Positions 8,857 through 17,896 of a stretch of 64,000 nucleotides of DNA are shown piece after piece. The notes under the pieces were generated by a model that had not been told where the DNA came from, did no database searches, and saw nothing but the letters and a program-made list of their open reading frames with translations. Each line of letters starts with the position of its first letter. The stretch's first letter is position 1. Both the position numbers and the translations under genes were made by a program. The DNA comes from SCBR16-9 sp964537975 (GTDB taxonomy: Bacteria > Hydrogenedentota > Hydrogenedentia > Hydrogenedentales > SCBR16-9). The stretch is taken from the NCBI GenBank assembly GCA_964537975.1, contig CAZIDP010000019.1, positions 1-64,000 of the forward strand, given 5' to 3'.

Positions 8857-9102
8857 ATGAAATATGATGTACCTCTACCCAGTCTGGGTGATGAAAATGA
8901 TGCAGTAGACGGCGGCAAGGTAGCCTTTTGGATAGCAGAAGAGGGTAAACCGATCCAGGAAGGTGACGATCTACTGGAAATAACGACCGATAAGGCAGCG
9001 TTTGTGGTGCCTTGTCCAGTAACAGGTAAACTTATGGAATGGAAAGTGAAAGAGGGTGAGGAAATAAACGTCGGCCAAACCATCTGCTCAATGGAACTAT
9101 AG
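8857..9102 (+). CDS. Stand-alone lipoyl (biotinyl/lipoyl-attachment) domain protein
   Basis: An 81-residue protein that is nothing but a lipoyl domain: it starts MKYDVPLPSLGD, has the lipoylation hairpin EITTDKAAFVV with the target Lys near residue 47, and ends after the second half of the fold. E2 acyltransferases carry the same domain fused to an E3-binding and a catalytic domain; both are absent here and the next gene is homoserine dehydrogenase. Position right after lipA suggests it is a substrate of that enzyme. It may be a swinging-arm carrier used in trans by a dehydrogenase complex encoded elsewhere, or a remnant of an E2. A GcvH assignment is unlikely because the protein is too short. 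Confidence 0.88.
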   Translation: MKYDVPLPSLGDENDAVDGGKVAFWIAEEGKPIQEGDDLLEITTDKAAFVVPCPVTGKLMEWKVKEGEEINVGQTICSMEL

Positions 9103-9121
9103 GAATATGAAAGGATCAGAT

Positions 9122-10405
9122 ATGGCTTGCGGTGTTGGCGTCATCGGCGCAGGAACGGTTGGTGGTGGTGTAATACATACCTTGCTGAATAACAACGACA
9201 TTATTTCTGAAAAGGCAGGGGTGCCAGTTCGTTTGGTGCATGTCGCGGACAAATTCCAAGAGCAGATAGATGCTTTTGAATTGGAAGATATACGAACAAG
9301 TAAAGATGCCAAAGAATTGATCGTTGATCCCGAGGTGCATATTGTCTGCGAACTTATTGGTGGCACAGAACCCGCACGATCCTTTATCACACAGGCACTG
9401 AATGCTGGAAAAAGCGTTGTTACAGCAAATAAAATGCTTTTAGCGATGTATGGTGAAGAGCTTAATGACATAGCTATAAAAAATGGTGTTGAACTTCGTT
9501 ATGAAGCAGCAGTCGCCGGGGGTATCCCCATCATCAAATCGATAAAAGAAGGTCTATCGGCAAATCATATTCAGGCGCTGTATGGAATTTTGAACGGTAC
9601 TTGCAATTATATCCTCACCAAAATGACCAATGAGGGCCTGAAGTTCAGTGATGTCTTACAAACTGCACAGGAAAAAGGCTTTGCAGAAACCCCGCCAGAC
9701 TTGGATATTGCCGGACATGATTCCGCGCATAAATGTCAGATACTGGCATCATTGGCGTATAACACGCGGGTGAATCTGGAAGACATTTATGTAGAAGGTA
9801 TTACCCACGTCACTCAGTCAGATGTTAAATATTCGGGTGAAATGGGATATGTCATTAAACTCCTTGCCGTAATCAAAAAAGTGAATGGTGAAATAGATGC
9901 ACGGGTTCAACCAATGTTGGTACCCAAAGAATTGTTGCTGGCTTCTGTGAATGATGAGTTCAATGCAATCTTTGTAGAAAGCGATGTTGCCGGGCCAACG
10001 CTGTATTATGGCCGCGGCGCAGGCCGCATGCCCACTGCCAGTGCTGTAGTTGCTGACATTATCGACATCGCACAAAGAAAAAAAGCTCCTGCCCCACCAC
10101 CATTCCACTATACCAATTCATACGCAATCCGTAATGTCGGCGAGATGGAGTCGCAATTTTACCTGCGATTTAATACACAGGATCATCCCGGAGTATTGGG
10201 CAGGATTTGTACTATCCTGGGTGAATATGATGTGGGAATCGCATCCTGCTATCAAAATGAAGAAAGTGAAGACACTCCAGCGAACGTCGTTATCATGACG
10301 TATCAGACACGTGAAGAAAATATACGCAAAGCATTGGCTGACATCGATCCTTTGTATTTTACTGTAGAGCCGACACAATTAATTCGTGTAATGCACCACC
10401 ATTAA
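9122..10405 (+). CDS. hom: Homoserine dehydrogenase with C-terminal ACT domain
   Basis: Reduces aspartate semialdehyde to homoserine in the threonine/methionine pathway. I chose ATG 9122 (AAGGA at 9111-9115) rather than ATG 9107, giving 427 residues. The NAD(P)-binding motif is GVIGAGTVGGGV. The catalytic segment DIAGHDSAHKCQILA holds the Asp and Lys of the active site. The C-terminal 80 residues (from about QFYLRFNTQDHPGVLGRI) form an ACT domain, which in relatives gives feedback inhibition by threonine. Threonine synthase follows 55 bases later, so this is a threonine operon; homoserine kinase is not next to it. Confidence 0.95.
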   Translation: MACGVGVIGAGTVGGGVIHTLLNNNDIISEKAGVPVRLVHVADKFQEQIDAFELEDIRTSKDAKELIVDPEVHIVCELIGGTEPARSFITQALNAGKSVVTANKMLLAMYGEELNDIAIKNGVELRYEAAVAGGIPIIKSIKEGLSANHIQALYGILNGTCNYILTKMTNEGLKFSDVLQTAQEKGFAETPPDLDIAGHDSAHKCQILASLAYNTRVNLEDIYVEGITHVTQSDVKYSGEMGYVIKLLAVIKKVNGEIDARVQPMLVPKELLLASVNDEFNAIFVESDVAGPTLYYGRGAGRMPTASAVVADIIDIAQRKKAPAPPPFHYTNSYAIRNVGEMESQFYLRFNTQDHPGVLGRICTILGEYDVGIASCYQNEESEDTPANVVIMTYQTREENIRKALADIDPLYFTVEPTQLIRVMHHH

Positions 10406-10460
10406 TTGCTGACCAGGACATCAATAATCAGCACTATACCCATAGGAACTGTACTTTAAC

Positions 10461-11561
10461 ATGCTGAATCCAGGAATTATTGAAAGATATCGAGCACAAT
10501 TGCCGGTATCTGCGTCTACATGTGTTGTCACGCTGCACGAAGGCCTGACTCCTATGGTGCCTGCATACAACCTCAGCAAAGCAATTCACCCCAATCTTGA
10601 AATCTGGCTGAAGTATGAGGGGTTAAACCCAACAGGTTCTTTCAAAGACCGTGGCATGACCATGGCCATCACAAAAGCACAAGAAGAAGGTTATGAAGCA
10701 GTCATGTGTGCCTCAACCGGCAACACTTCAGCTTCCGCAGCAGCCTATGCCGCGAGAGCCGGTATCAAATGTGCCGTGCTGATACCTGAAGGCAAAATTG
10801 CGTTAGGCAAATTGTCGCAAGCCATGATTCACGGCGCCCGGGTTATCCAGATTAAAGGCAATTTTGATGACGCGTTAAACCTGGTCCGAGTTATATGTGA
10901 AAAACACCCCATTGCGCTTGTCAATTCAATTAATCCGTATCGAATAGAAGGCCAGAAAACCGGTGCGTTTGAAATACTGGATGATTTTGATGGGGAATGC
11001 CCGGATTTTCAATCCATGCCAGTCGGCAATGCCGGCAATATCACGGCTTACTGGAAAGGGTACAAGGAGTATCAGAGCCTTGGGAAATCTGATGGCCTTC
11101 CACGCATGCTGGGATTTCAGGCTTCTGGTTCTGCGCCTATAGTGTTGGGACACCCTGTTGAAAAGCCAGAGACATTCGCAACCGCCATCCGCATTGGTAA
11201 TCCCGCAAGTTGGGATAGTGCTGTTGCGGCACGTGATGAATCGGGCGGTATGATTGATATGGTGACCGACGATGATATACGAAACGCGTATAAATTAATG
11301 GCAGCAACCGAAGGTATCTTTTCTGAACCTGCCAGTGCTTCCAGTGTTGCCGGACTGATTAAGTTGGCCGCAAGCGACTACTTTGATGGATTTTCTCCTC
11401 GCAACGGACATAAGCTGCGGGTCGTATGTATTCTTACAGGGCATGGCCTGAAGGACCCGGACAGTGCCATTGCCGCGGCCGAAAAACCGCTTACGGTGGA
11501 AGCGCAAGAAAACCAAATCCTTGATGCTATCGGCCTGGAAACAACGGTAGCTGCCGGGTAG
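10461..11561 (+). CDS. thrC: Threonine synthase
   Basis: PLP enzyme converting O-phosphohomoserine to threonine. It is 366 residues, of the short class found in many bacteria. The PLP lysine is in NPTGSFKDRGM near residue 67, and CASTGNTSAS supplies the phosphate-binding loop. The C-terminal part has the family pattern EPASASSVAGL. It follows hom directly and is followed by a HAD-family phosphatase gene. Homoserine kinase is missing from this stretch, so the phosphohomoserine supply must be encoded elsewhere. Confidence 0.93.
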   Translation: MLNPGIIERYRAQLPVSASTCVVTLHEGLTPMVPAYNLSKAIHPNLEIWLKYEGLNPTGSFKDRGMTMAITKAQEEGYEAVMCASTGNTSASAAAYAARAGIKCAVLIPEGKIALGKLSQAMIHGARVIQIKGNFDDALNLVRVICEKHPIALVNSINPYRIEGQKTGAFEILDDFDGECPDFQSMPVGNAGNITAYWKGYKEYQSLGKSDGLPRMLGFQASGSAPIVLGHPVEKPETFATAIRIGNPASWDSAVAARDESGGMIDMVTDDDIRNAYKLMAATEGIFSEPASASSVAGLIKLAASDYFDGFSPRNGHKLRVVCILTGHGLKDPDSAIAAAEKPLTVEAQENQILDAIGLETTVAAG

Positions 11562-11624
11562 ATATTGCCGAAGCGGATTACACTGCTGATTGTTGTTACT
11601 ACCCAGGGGAAAATTTCTTAACAT

Positions 11625-12293
11625 ATGTATGGCTTGATATTTGATAACGACGGCGTGATGTCAGACACCGAAGGCCCTTGCGCGGAAGCTTCCGTAGCGA
11701 TGTATAAAGCATTGTATGGTGTCGATATGCGTAAGGATGACTTTACACCATACATTGGTACCGGAATGGTAAATTATCTTTCCACACCTGCCCGGCTACG
11801 GGGAATCGAAATAGATATTGATCAAGCCATCACAATGTTTACCGAGAAATTCATTGAAATCATGGAGTCAGGCCGCGACATTTCACTACCGGGTGTCCAC
11901 GCATTGATCATGGCAGCCCAGGCGCATCCAGACTGGAAAATTGCCATTGCTACTTCTACTCCCGGGCATAAAGCAGAAAAATCGTTGAAGGCTGCTCGTA
12001 TTGACAAGAACCTGTTTGACGCTTTCATTCATGGAGATATGGTGACGCGTCAAAAACCTGACCCGGAAATATACCACCTCGCATCCCATGCCTTAGCGGT
12101 GCCTGCCGAAAATGCTGTGGTAATCGAAGACTCCATTGAAGGTATTCGGGCAGCCAAAGCAGCAGATATGAAATGCATCGCGGTGACCAATTCATTTTCC
12201 GCGGAACATCTGGAACAAGCGGACAAAATAGTTTCCACTTTGGAAGATGTCACACTGCAAACGCTCTATGAAGTGCTGGAACAAAATACCTGA
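11625..12293 (+). CDS. HAD-superfamily hydrolase, beta-phosphoglucomutase-like
   Basis: A 222-residue HAD subfamily IA protein with an inserted helical cap. Motif I is FDNDGV near residue 6, with the nucleophile Asp and the general acid Asp two residues later. Motif II Ser/Thr is in IATSTPG, and motifs III and IV are KPDPEIY (Lys) and VIEDSIEGIRAA (acidic metal site). It most resembles beta-phosphoglucomutase and sugar/phosphoglycolate phosphatases. Following hom and thrC by 63 bases it could dephosphorylate an intermediate, but nothing in the sequence fixes the substrate. Confidence 0.87.
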   Translation: MYGLIFDNDGVMSDTEGPCAEASVAMYKALYGVDMRKDDFTPYIGTGMVNYLSTPARLRGIEIDIDQAITMFTEKFIEIMESGRDISLPGVHALIMAAQAHPDWKIAIATSTPGHKAEKSLKAARIDKNLFDAFIHGDMVTRQKPDPEIYHLASHALAVPAENAVVIEDSIEGIRAAKAADMKCIAVTNSFSAEHLEQADKIVSTLEDVTLQTLYEVLEQNT

Positions 12294-12367
12294 TTTCATC
12301 ACTGCAACCTGCCTCAATGCGCCTGGAAACATTGATCACTATTGGATATATTTTTACTGACTTGGCC

Positions 12368-13882
12368 TCATGTGAGCCAGAGGCGTGAGCGCTCCAGCGT
12401 TGCTTCTAGTACATCAATGGCAATATTGACATCATTGACGATCTGAAAGTCAAACATTCCAACGCAAATAAAGTCCGCGCCATTGCTGAATGCCCAGTTG
12501 AACCCATCTTGCGGCGCAATTGCGCCTGCGGCAAGTACTTTGAACCCCATGACAGGAACACGTGTGCGCTGCACAAACTCGATGGTCCGCTCAGGGAACG
12601 AGCAGAACATGTTGTCGTGAAACCGGTTGTGGTCCAAGTGATTGTGGACGTCCACTTCAAAGGGTTCACGGAACTCTTTTGGATGCGCGGACCAATACTG
12701 ATCATGATGCATGGTCAACATGTAATAATCAGGGATGATACCTTCTTCTTCACAGCGAACCAGCGCATCAACCGTATGAGCACCCAGACCAGCAACATAC
12801 CCTTGGCTTTGAATATTGTCCAACATGGCTGCGATAACATCCAGCTTGTTATCTCGAACCAGCCAGTCACACCAGTTACCCTGAATTTGCAAGACATCAA
12901 CACCATAATCAATGGCTTCGTTGATTTGTGTGAAGTAATTATTATTTTGCATGTCAGGTGCAACCTGCGAAATAATTTGAAGACTGCTGCCGGTTTCATC
13001 CTTGTATTTTTTCAAGACAGTATTGGAGGGAAAACCAATATTGATCGTGTCAATGCCTGCTTTTTCCGCCAATGCCAACGTTTCAAACACTTTCTGTTCT
13101 GTGTTGTATGCCCTGAAAAGTGCTGGCACATAGATCAGATCACGGGCATGTGCCCAGCCACCAATAAGATTGCCCCCCATCACCAGACGACTGATGGTGT
13201 GGTGCCCGATTTTCCCTTTGGGCAATTCACCTTTCAGCTCGCTGATATCCAGAGCTCCTACTTGTATCGTAGCACCTGAGTATCCGTCAACCTGATGCTT
13301 CTGATTATCATAATAAGCACAGCCACCCATGATACCCAAGGCCGGCAACGTGGCCAGGTTAAGCAGTGCCTCACGCCGGGATGTAATTTCCCCCCCTTGG
13401 TTCGCAATTACATGTTGCTGCATGGTCCTCATGAAGGCTGCCGGATTGAACTGATACCCTTTTTCTTTGAGAAAGAACAACACGACCAGTGCCATTGCTT
13501 CAATGGCGATACTGTTGACCCCAAAATGACTATTTGCGGTAGTAGAAAATCCGCTGTTCAAAAAAGGAGGGTAGGCAAAATAATAAAGCGTCAGCAACAG
13601 AATACCTGCCAAAGTACTCATTCGAACCGCAACTCCCAGGAAAAGTCCGAGACCAATAAAAAGTAATCCGAACATGTTGGCTTGATTCACTATGAACAGC
13701 AAAGCATCAGAGGAAGCAATCCAATGATAAAAGCCCGCAAAGGGACCGGTGGCACCAGATAAATAGCCTGCCGCACTCCAGTTATCTGCAGCCAGCTTGA
13801 GTATGCCTTCATAGATGAAATGCCAGCCGATGGCACATCGCAACACTGTAACTGCCAGCTTTTCCCGACTCAGTGATTTCAT
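12368..13882 (-). CDS. DoxX-domain membrane protein fused to an aldo/keto-reductase-like domain
   Basis: A 504-residue two-part protein. Residues 1-145 form a DoxX-like bundle of about four transmembrane helices (start REKLAVTVLRCAIGWHFIYEG). Residues 168-188 then look like a complete Tat lipoprotein signal inside the protein: SRREALL with the twin Arg, a hydrophobic core and GGC with Cys188. Residues 210-504 resemble an aldo/keto-reductase-like TIM barrel (HTISRLVMGGNLIGGW, then alternating strands and helices ending near CVGMFDFQIV). DoxX proteins act in the membrane near quinone or thiol redox chemistry. The layout would place the barrel outside the cytoplasm. The catalytic tetrad of classical AKRs is not obvious. 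It lies alone between convergent hom/thrC genes and a hairpin-rich spacer. Substrate and function are unknown. Confidence 0.7.
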   Translation of the reverse strand: MKSLSREKLAVTVLRCAIGWHFIYEGILKLAADNWSAAGYLSGATGPFAGFYHWIASSDALLFIVNQANMFGLLFIGLGLFLGVAVRMSTLAGILLLTLYYFAYPPFLNSGFSTTANSHFGVNSIAIEAMALVVLFFLKEKGYQFNPAAFMRTMQQHVIANQGGEITSRREALLNLATLPALGIMGGCAYYDNQKHQVDGYSGATIQVGALDISELKGELPKGKIGHHTISRLVMGGNLIGGWAHARDLIYVPALFRAYNTEQKVFETLALAEKAGIDTINIGFPSNTVLKKYKDETGSSLQIISQVAPDMQNNNYFTQINEAIDYGVDVLQIQGNWCDWLVRDNKLDVIAAMLDNIQSQGYVAGLGAHTVDALVRCEEEGIIPDYYMLTMHHDQYWSAHPKEFREPFEVDVHNHLDHNRFHDNMFCSFPERTIEFVQRTRVPVMGFKVLAAGAIAPQDGFNWAFSNGADFICVGMFDFQIVNDVNIAIDVLEATLERSRLWLT

Positions 13883-14089
13883 AGCGAATATCCCCCCATT
13901 ATTTATTTGAGGTATGCAGTCACACCTGTTATATTTTGAAATGCATCTATCTTTTCATAAATTATAGCTGAAACACAATTCTCATAGAACTCCTTACCAG
14001 GATTCACCTGACGTCAAAATGAAGCTATGCCTGGAACGATTTATGAGCCTGGGTGGCGACCGTTGGCCTTACCCCGCGCTACGGTTTTG

Positions 14090-14115
14090 TAATCGCTCCG
14101 CGATAGGGAGCAGAT
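14090..14115. other. Hairpin in the spacer before lipB
   Basis: AATCGCTCC pairs with GGAGCAGATT (one bulged A) around the loop GCGATAG. No T run follows on the plus strand, so this looks like an RNA or repeat structure rather than a terminator. Confidence 0.4.
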
Positions 14116-14160
14116 TGCGGCACACATTACGCATCGCTGTTCACACACACATCAGCATCA

Positions 14161-14195
14161 TACCCACCTCTCGGTTATACTCACTAAGGTGGGTA
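14161..14195. repeat. Inverted repeat TACCCACCT / AGGTGGGTA
   Basis: A perfect 9-base inverted repeat with a 17-base loop, 14161-14169 and 14187-14195. It could be the end of a small dispersed repeat element or an RNA stem. There is no T run after it. Confidence 0.45.
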
Positions 14196-14477
14196 CCCAT
14201 CAGAAGCGCGAAGCGATATCGAAGCATCATCAATTACTTGGTTTTCTATTTCTGGGGTATGACATAGTTATCTTGTCATAAAAGGACAGTATGTGGGCCG
14301 CACGCAGGGAAAATTTGGAAAACGCAGGTGGATTCAAGATATCTGACTATCTATAATACTCTAGGCATCTGTATATGATTTTCTTCTGAAATGAATTGAA
14401 CAAGTCTTGTTGCACCTGCTAACGCATGTTATATTAATCAACCCACATATATTTGAAAAAAGGAAAAGCAATTCCTG

Positions 14478-15173
14478 ATGAAACAATTAGAAGTGATACG
14501 TATTACTGTTCCGGTTTCTTATGATCTGATGCTGGAAAAGCAAAAGGTACGCCATGAAGCTGTAGTTCGTGGCGAAAAACCAAATACGTTGTTCCTGCTG
14601 GAACATGAACCGGTTATTACGCTTGGACGCAACGCGCATGAAGCGCATCTTCTTACGTCGCGTGAAAATATTGCAAACCAGGGTGTGGCACTTCATGAGG
14701 TTGACCGTGGCGGCGATGTCACATATCATGGTCCGGGACAATTGGTAGCGTATCCGATATTGGACCTGAATCAATGGAAGCGTTCTCTAAACTGGTATTT
14801 ACGGGAACTGGAGCAGGTCATCATTGATCAGCTTGCCCAATACGGCATTGAAGCGAGTCGAGAGCCGAACTATACGGGAGTATGGGTAGGCAACGCTAAA
14901 GTGGCAGCTATTGGTATCGGAGTGCGTAAATGGGTGACATTTCATGGCATAGCACTGAATATAAACCCCAATATGTCGCATTTCGGACTCATCGTGCCCT
15001 GTGGCATTCAGGATAAATCCGTAACTTCTCTGGAAGCCTTGCTTGATACAGACAGGCCTGATCTTTCGCAGGCAGCACAGGACTTTACAGCAGTTTTTTG
15101 TGACCGGTTTCAACTTGAACCCAGTAGCATCATCGAAACAGCTTTATCGGAGTGGAATGGAGGCAGCATTTGA
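14478..15173 (+). CDS. lipB: Octanoyl-[ACP]:protein octanoyltransferase
   Basis: Transfers octanoyl groups from acyl carrier protein to lipoyl domains, the step before LipA. The 231 residues show the signature RGGDVTYHGPGQLVAYP, the catalytic Lys in NAKVAAIGIGV and the catalytic Cys in IVPCGI. The N-terminal EHEPVITLGRNA is normal for the family. It is transcribed alone from the long spacer and its last 30 bases overlap the 3' end of the convergent TPR gene. Confidence 0.97.
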   Translation: MKQLEVIRITVPVSYDLMLEKQKVRHEAVVRGEKPNTLFLLEHEPVITLGRNAHEAHLLTSRENIANQGVALHEVDRGGDVTYHGPGQLVAYPILDLNQWKRSLNWYLRELEQVIIDQLAQYGIEASREPNYTGVWVGNAKVAAIGIGVRKWVTFHGIALNINPNMSHFGLIVPCGIQDKSVTSLEALLDTDRPDLSQAAQDFTAVFCDRFQLEPSSIIETALSEWNGGSI

Positions 15174-16262
15174 TTCGGGCACAGCAGGCGTTTCGGTATT
15201 GTGTTGCTGTGCTTCCATCTCGTCGAGAAATGCTTTCAGTGATTCGTAGGAAGATTGAATTGACGGTTGATCCGCATTAATAGCGAGTGATTGTTCATAC
15301 GCATATCGCGCAGCAGGGTAATTGCCCAGTTGCAGATGAATGGCTGCAAGGAAGTTCCAGGTTTCGATATCGTCCGGACGCAGGACGGTGCAACGCTGCA
15401 AGGCAAGCACCGCTTCATGAATCCGCGCAGCCCGGTATAGTAAACGAGAATATGCGAAGTGATGTTCAGCCGTGTCCGGGAATGCACCTCGCGCTTGATC
15501 AAAATGCGCGAGACTCTCTCGTAATAATATTCGCGTTTGCGCGTCAAGAGGCTGTAATGCTCTTCCCAACACTTCCAAACGGTTTGAGGCTTCGAGTATC
15601 CTCCCGTCGCGGGCATCGAGCGCGGACAACAATACATGGGATGCAAGGTGTGAATCATCCAGCGTTAACGCAGCCTCGACACGTTCACGCGCAAAACTAT
15701 AGAGACCCTTTTCGTAGTACAACCGGGCGAGTTCGTAGTCAATGCTGGGCTGTAATGCTTTGGTGTGGACTGGATTTTCGTCTGGTCGCAGTGCGTCCGC
15801 TTTCATCAATGCGGTAAAAGCCTGATCATGCCCGGCAGGCCCCATGGCGTTCCGGTTTTGTCCGAGTCGCAACCAGAGTTCGGCATTCTCTTGTTGATGC
15901 AGCACTGCCTTGTCCAGGTGTTCCGCGGCCAGGTCGTGGTAACCCAGTGATTCCAGCACATCCAACAGTGTTTGAAAGGTACTGTCGGTTTCCCGGTAAT
16001 TCACTCCGGTATCTTCCAGAATTTTGACCGCTTCCAAACGGTAGTTTCTTGCTTGAAATTCCAGGCGCCGTGCTTCGGTAATGTTGTTTTGCAGTCGATT
16101 GGCTGTTGCTTCCTGCTCCGCATCTGAAGCAGCTTGGATCAGGCTAGTGACATCTTGCGGCAATGCAGCAGATGCTTCAATTACAAATACCACGACGAGT
16201 AACAACACTGCTATACTCGCCACTACGTAATGAAAACCATACGGTGTAGCTAGCCGGCGCAT
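15144..16262 (-). CDS. Exported TPR-repeat protein coupled to hflX
   Basis: A 372-residue protein of TPR helices behind a signal sequence. I place the start at ATG 16262 rather than at an earlier in-frame ATG inside hflX, because GGAGG lies 5 bases upstream of it and the protein then opens with a proper signal/anchor (hydrophobic residues 12-30, possible cut after ASA). At least five TPR-like repeats follow (for example HLDKAVLHQQENAELWLRLG). The start overlaps the end of hflX by 13 bases, suggesting translational coupling. The 3' end overlaps the convergent lipB gene. Probably a periplasmic or membrane-anchored scaffold; partners unknown. Confidence 0.8.
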   Translation of the reverse strand: MRRLATPYGFHYVVASIAVLLLVVVFVIEASAALPQDVTSLIQAASDAEQEATANRLQNNITEARRLEFQARNYRLEAVKILEDTGVNYRETDSTFQTLLDVLESLGYHDLAAEHLDKAVLHQQENAELWLRLGQNRNAMGPAGHDQAFTALMKADALRPDENPVHTKALQPSIDYELARLYYEKGLYSFARERVEAALTLDDSHLASHVLLSALDARDGRILEASNRLEVLGRALQPLDAQTRILLRESLAHFDQARGAFPDTAEHHFAYSRLLYRAARIHEAVLALQRCTVLRPDDIETWNFLAAIHLQLGNYPAARYAYEQSLAINADQPSIQSSYESLKAFLDEMEAQQHNTETPAVPESNAASIPLR

Positions 16263-17896
16263 CGTGCCTCCGAAATCAATGGTTCGTCTACATTCCATAA
16301 CAGCATCTGCATCCTTTCCATCAAGGGTCTCAAAGTCGCGGAATCCATCGCGCATGCCGAAACACCATCATAGCGCACGAGCATGCCATTCAACTCATCT
16401 GGATCACATATGTCGGATTTATTCAAGACACAGACCGTGGGTTTTTGGTCCAGTTCCAGATCATGCAGCACCTTCCGAACCGTGAGAAATTTGTCTTCAA
16501 AATCGGTCGCTGATGCATCCATTACGTGCAATAACAAGTCCGCTTCATGCAGCTCTTCAAATGTCGTGCGAAATGCTGCCATAAGGTCTTCCGGCAGGTC
16601 CCGGATAAAACCCACGGTATCCGTAATGATTATCTCCCGCTCTTGCGGGAAGCGCAGACGGCGAGAAACCGGGTTCAAGGTAGCGAACAAGGCATTTTCA
16701 GCCGTGACTTCGCTGTGGGTCAATGTATTCAGCAACGTTGATTTACCAGCATTGGTGTAGCCCACCACCGCGACCGTTGGTACTCCTTTTCGGGTACGGG
16801 CCTTACGCCGAAGCTCACGCCGCTTACCCAACTGGACGACTTCCTTTTCCAACCGCGCGATGCGATCGCGGGCTCGACGACGATCAATCTCGAGTTTTGT
16901 TTCCCCGGGACCTCGGCCACCGATACCCCCTGCAAGTCGGGAAAAGGCTGTTTGCCTGATACCCAGGAACGGCAATCGATACCGCAATTGCGCCAGCTCA
17001 ACCTGGATTTGCCCTTCCCGCGTCACCGCGTGCTGTGCGAAAATGTCCAGTATAACCTGGGTTCGGTCAAGAATCCGTAAGTCGGTCAGCTCGGACAACG
17101 ATTTAACTTGTGAAGGCGTCAGGTCCAAATCAAATAAGATAAGTTCAGCGCCAAGTTGCATAGCCTTGATGATCGCGAATTTCAGCTTGCCTTTACCGGT
17201 AACAAATTTGGCGTCCGTATCCCGGCGTTGTATCATCGTATGTACCACATCAATTCCGGCACTCCGTGCCAACTCCCGTAGTTCATCGACGGAATCCTGG
17301 GCAATGGAAGGTGGTTTCCTGGAGACATGAATTATCATGGCACGGTCTCGGTTGTCTCCGGCACGACGCGGTTTCCGGTTGCGGGCAAACTCTTCCTCCA
17401 GCGCATCAATCATTTCGAGAAAATCATTTTTCAGATCATGCACGGAGACTTTGGGGAGTATTTCCCACGGGGTATCCCCATCATTGGCAGGCAACAGATG
17501 GGCTTGCTGTACATCACCGGGTAGCCCGTCTTCCAAAACATTGACCGCGGCGATGAGGTCCATACGCAGCAATGCCAGGTCTGTCAGGTCATCGTCATTC
17601 AGAGGTTCGTTCTTGAGGTGGGTATGGATTAGACGGAGACCACAGAAACGGTCCAGCCCTCGCCGTTGAATATCTGGTAAAAATAATGCGCGTGCATCCC
17701 CCACTACTACTGCCCGCACCATACCCCGCCGGTCCAGCATAACCCCGACCTGGCGCTGGATGTCCAGCGATATTTCCGTCATGGCACGTGCCATTTCCGG
17801 CGTTACAACATATTCGGCCAGCGTCTTGCGCTTGGCCAGGCGTTCCAAACTTTTAAGTTGGGAGGACTTGAGTCCGCCCGTGTTGCCTGTTAGCAG
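16250..17896 (-). CDS. hflX: GTPase HflX, probable CTG start
   Basis: Ribosome-associated GTPase that splits stalled 70S ribosomes. The G motifs are intact: GYTNAGKST (G1), DTVGF (G3) and NKSD (G4). The HflX N-terminal domain is present, including the Gly-rich GGIGGRGPGE before the long linker helix. A TTG at 17848 is the first conventional start, but the frame stays open upstream and translates to LTGNTGGLKSSQLKSLERL, which matches the N-terminus of long-form HflX (GNT.G.K...L..LE.L). No ATG, GTG or TTG exists upstream. A CTG at 17894-17896 has AAGGAG 9 bases before it, so I use it as start (548 residues). The gene follows the nickel transporter genes and overlaps the TPR gene. Confidence 0.9.
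   Translation of the reverse strand: MLTGNTGGLKSSQLKSLERLAKRKTLAEYVVTPEMARAMTEISLDIQRQVGVMLDRRGMVRAVVVGDARALFLPDIQRRGLDRFCGLRLIHTHLKNEPLNDDDLTDLALLRMDLIAAVNVLEDGLPGDVQQAHLLPANDGDTPWEILPKVSVHDLKNDFLEMIDALEEEFARNRKPRRAGDNRDRAMIIHVSRKPPSIAQDSVDELRELARSAGIDVVHTMIQRRDTDAKFVTGKGKLKFAIIKAMQLGAELILFDLDLTPSQVKSLSELTDLRILDRTQVILDIFAQHAVTREGQIQVELAQLRYRLPFLGIRQTAFSRLAGGIGGRGPGETKLEIDRRRARDRIARLEKEVVQLGKRRELRRKARTRKGVPTVAVVGYTNAGKSTLLNTLTHSEVTAENALFATLNPVSRRLRFPQEREIIITDTVGFIRDLPEDLMAAFRTTFEELHEADLLLHVMDASATDFEDKFLTVRKVLHDLELDQKPTVCVLNKSDICDPDELNGMLVRYDGVSACAMDSATLRPLMERMQMLLWNVDEPLISEARCAG

Larger units (their letters stand above)
13883..14477. other. Long spacer with GC-rich, hairpin-rich island
   Basis: Nearly 600 bases between the divergent DoxX fusion and lipB without a believable gene. 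The flanks are AT-rich as expected for promoters. The middle (about 14030-14215) is GC-richer than its surroundings and holds two hairpins listed separately. An 82-codon open frame at 14019-14267 has no family pattern and is probably chance. No tRNA, riboswitch or IS ends were recognised. Confidence 0.5.

Noticed and set aside
12509..13279. Plus-strand open frame of 256 codons within the DoxX fusion gene
   Set aside because: It is Cys/His-rich and patternless, the usual look of an antisense shadow; the minus-strand gene has recognisable domains.
14019..14267. 82-codon open frame in the spacer before lipB
   Set aside because: It crosses the hairpin-rich island, lacks a ribosome binding site and does not resemble any protein family.
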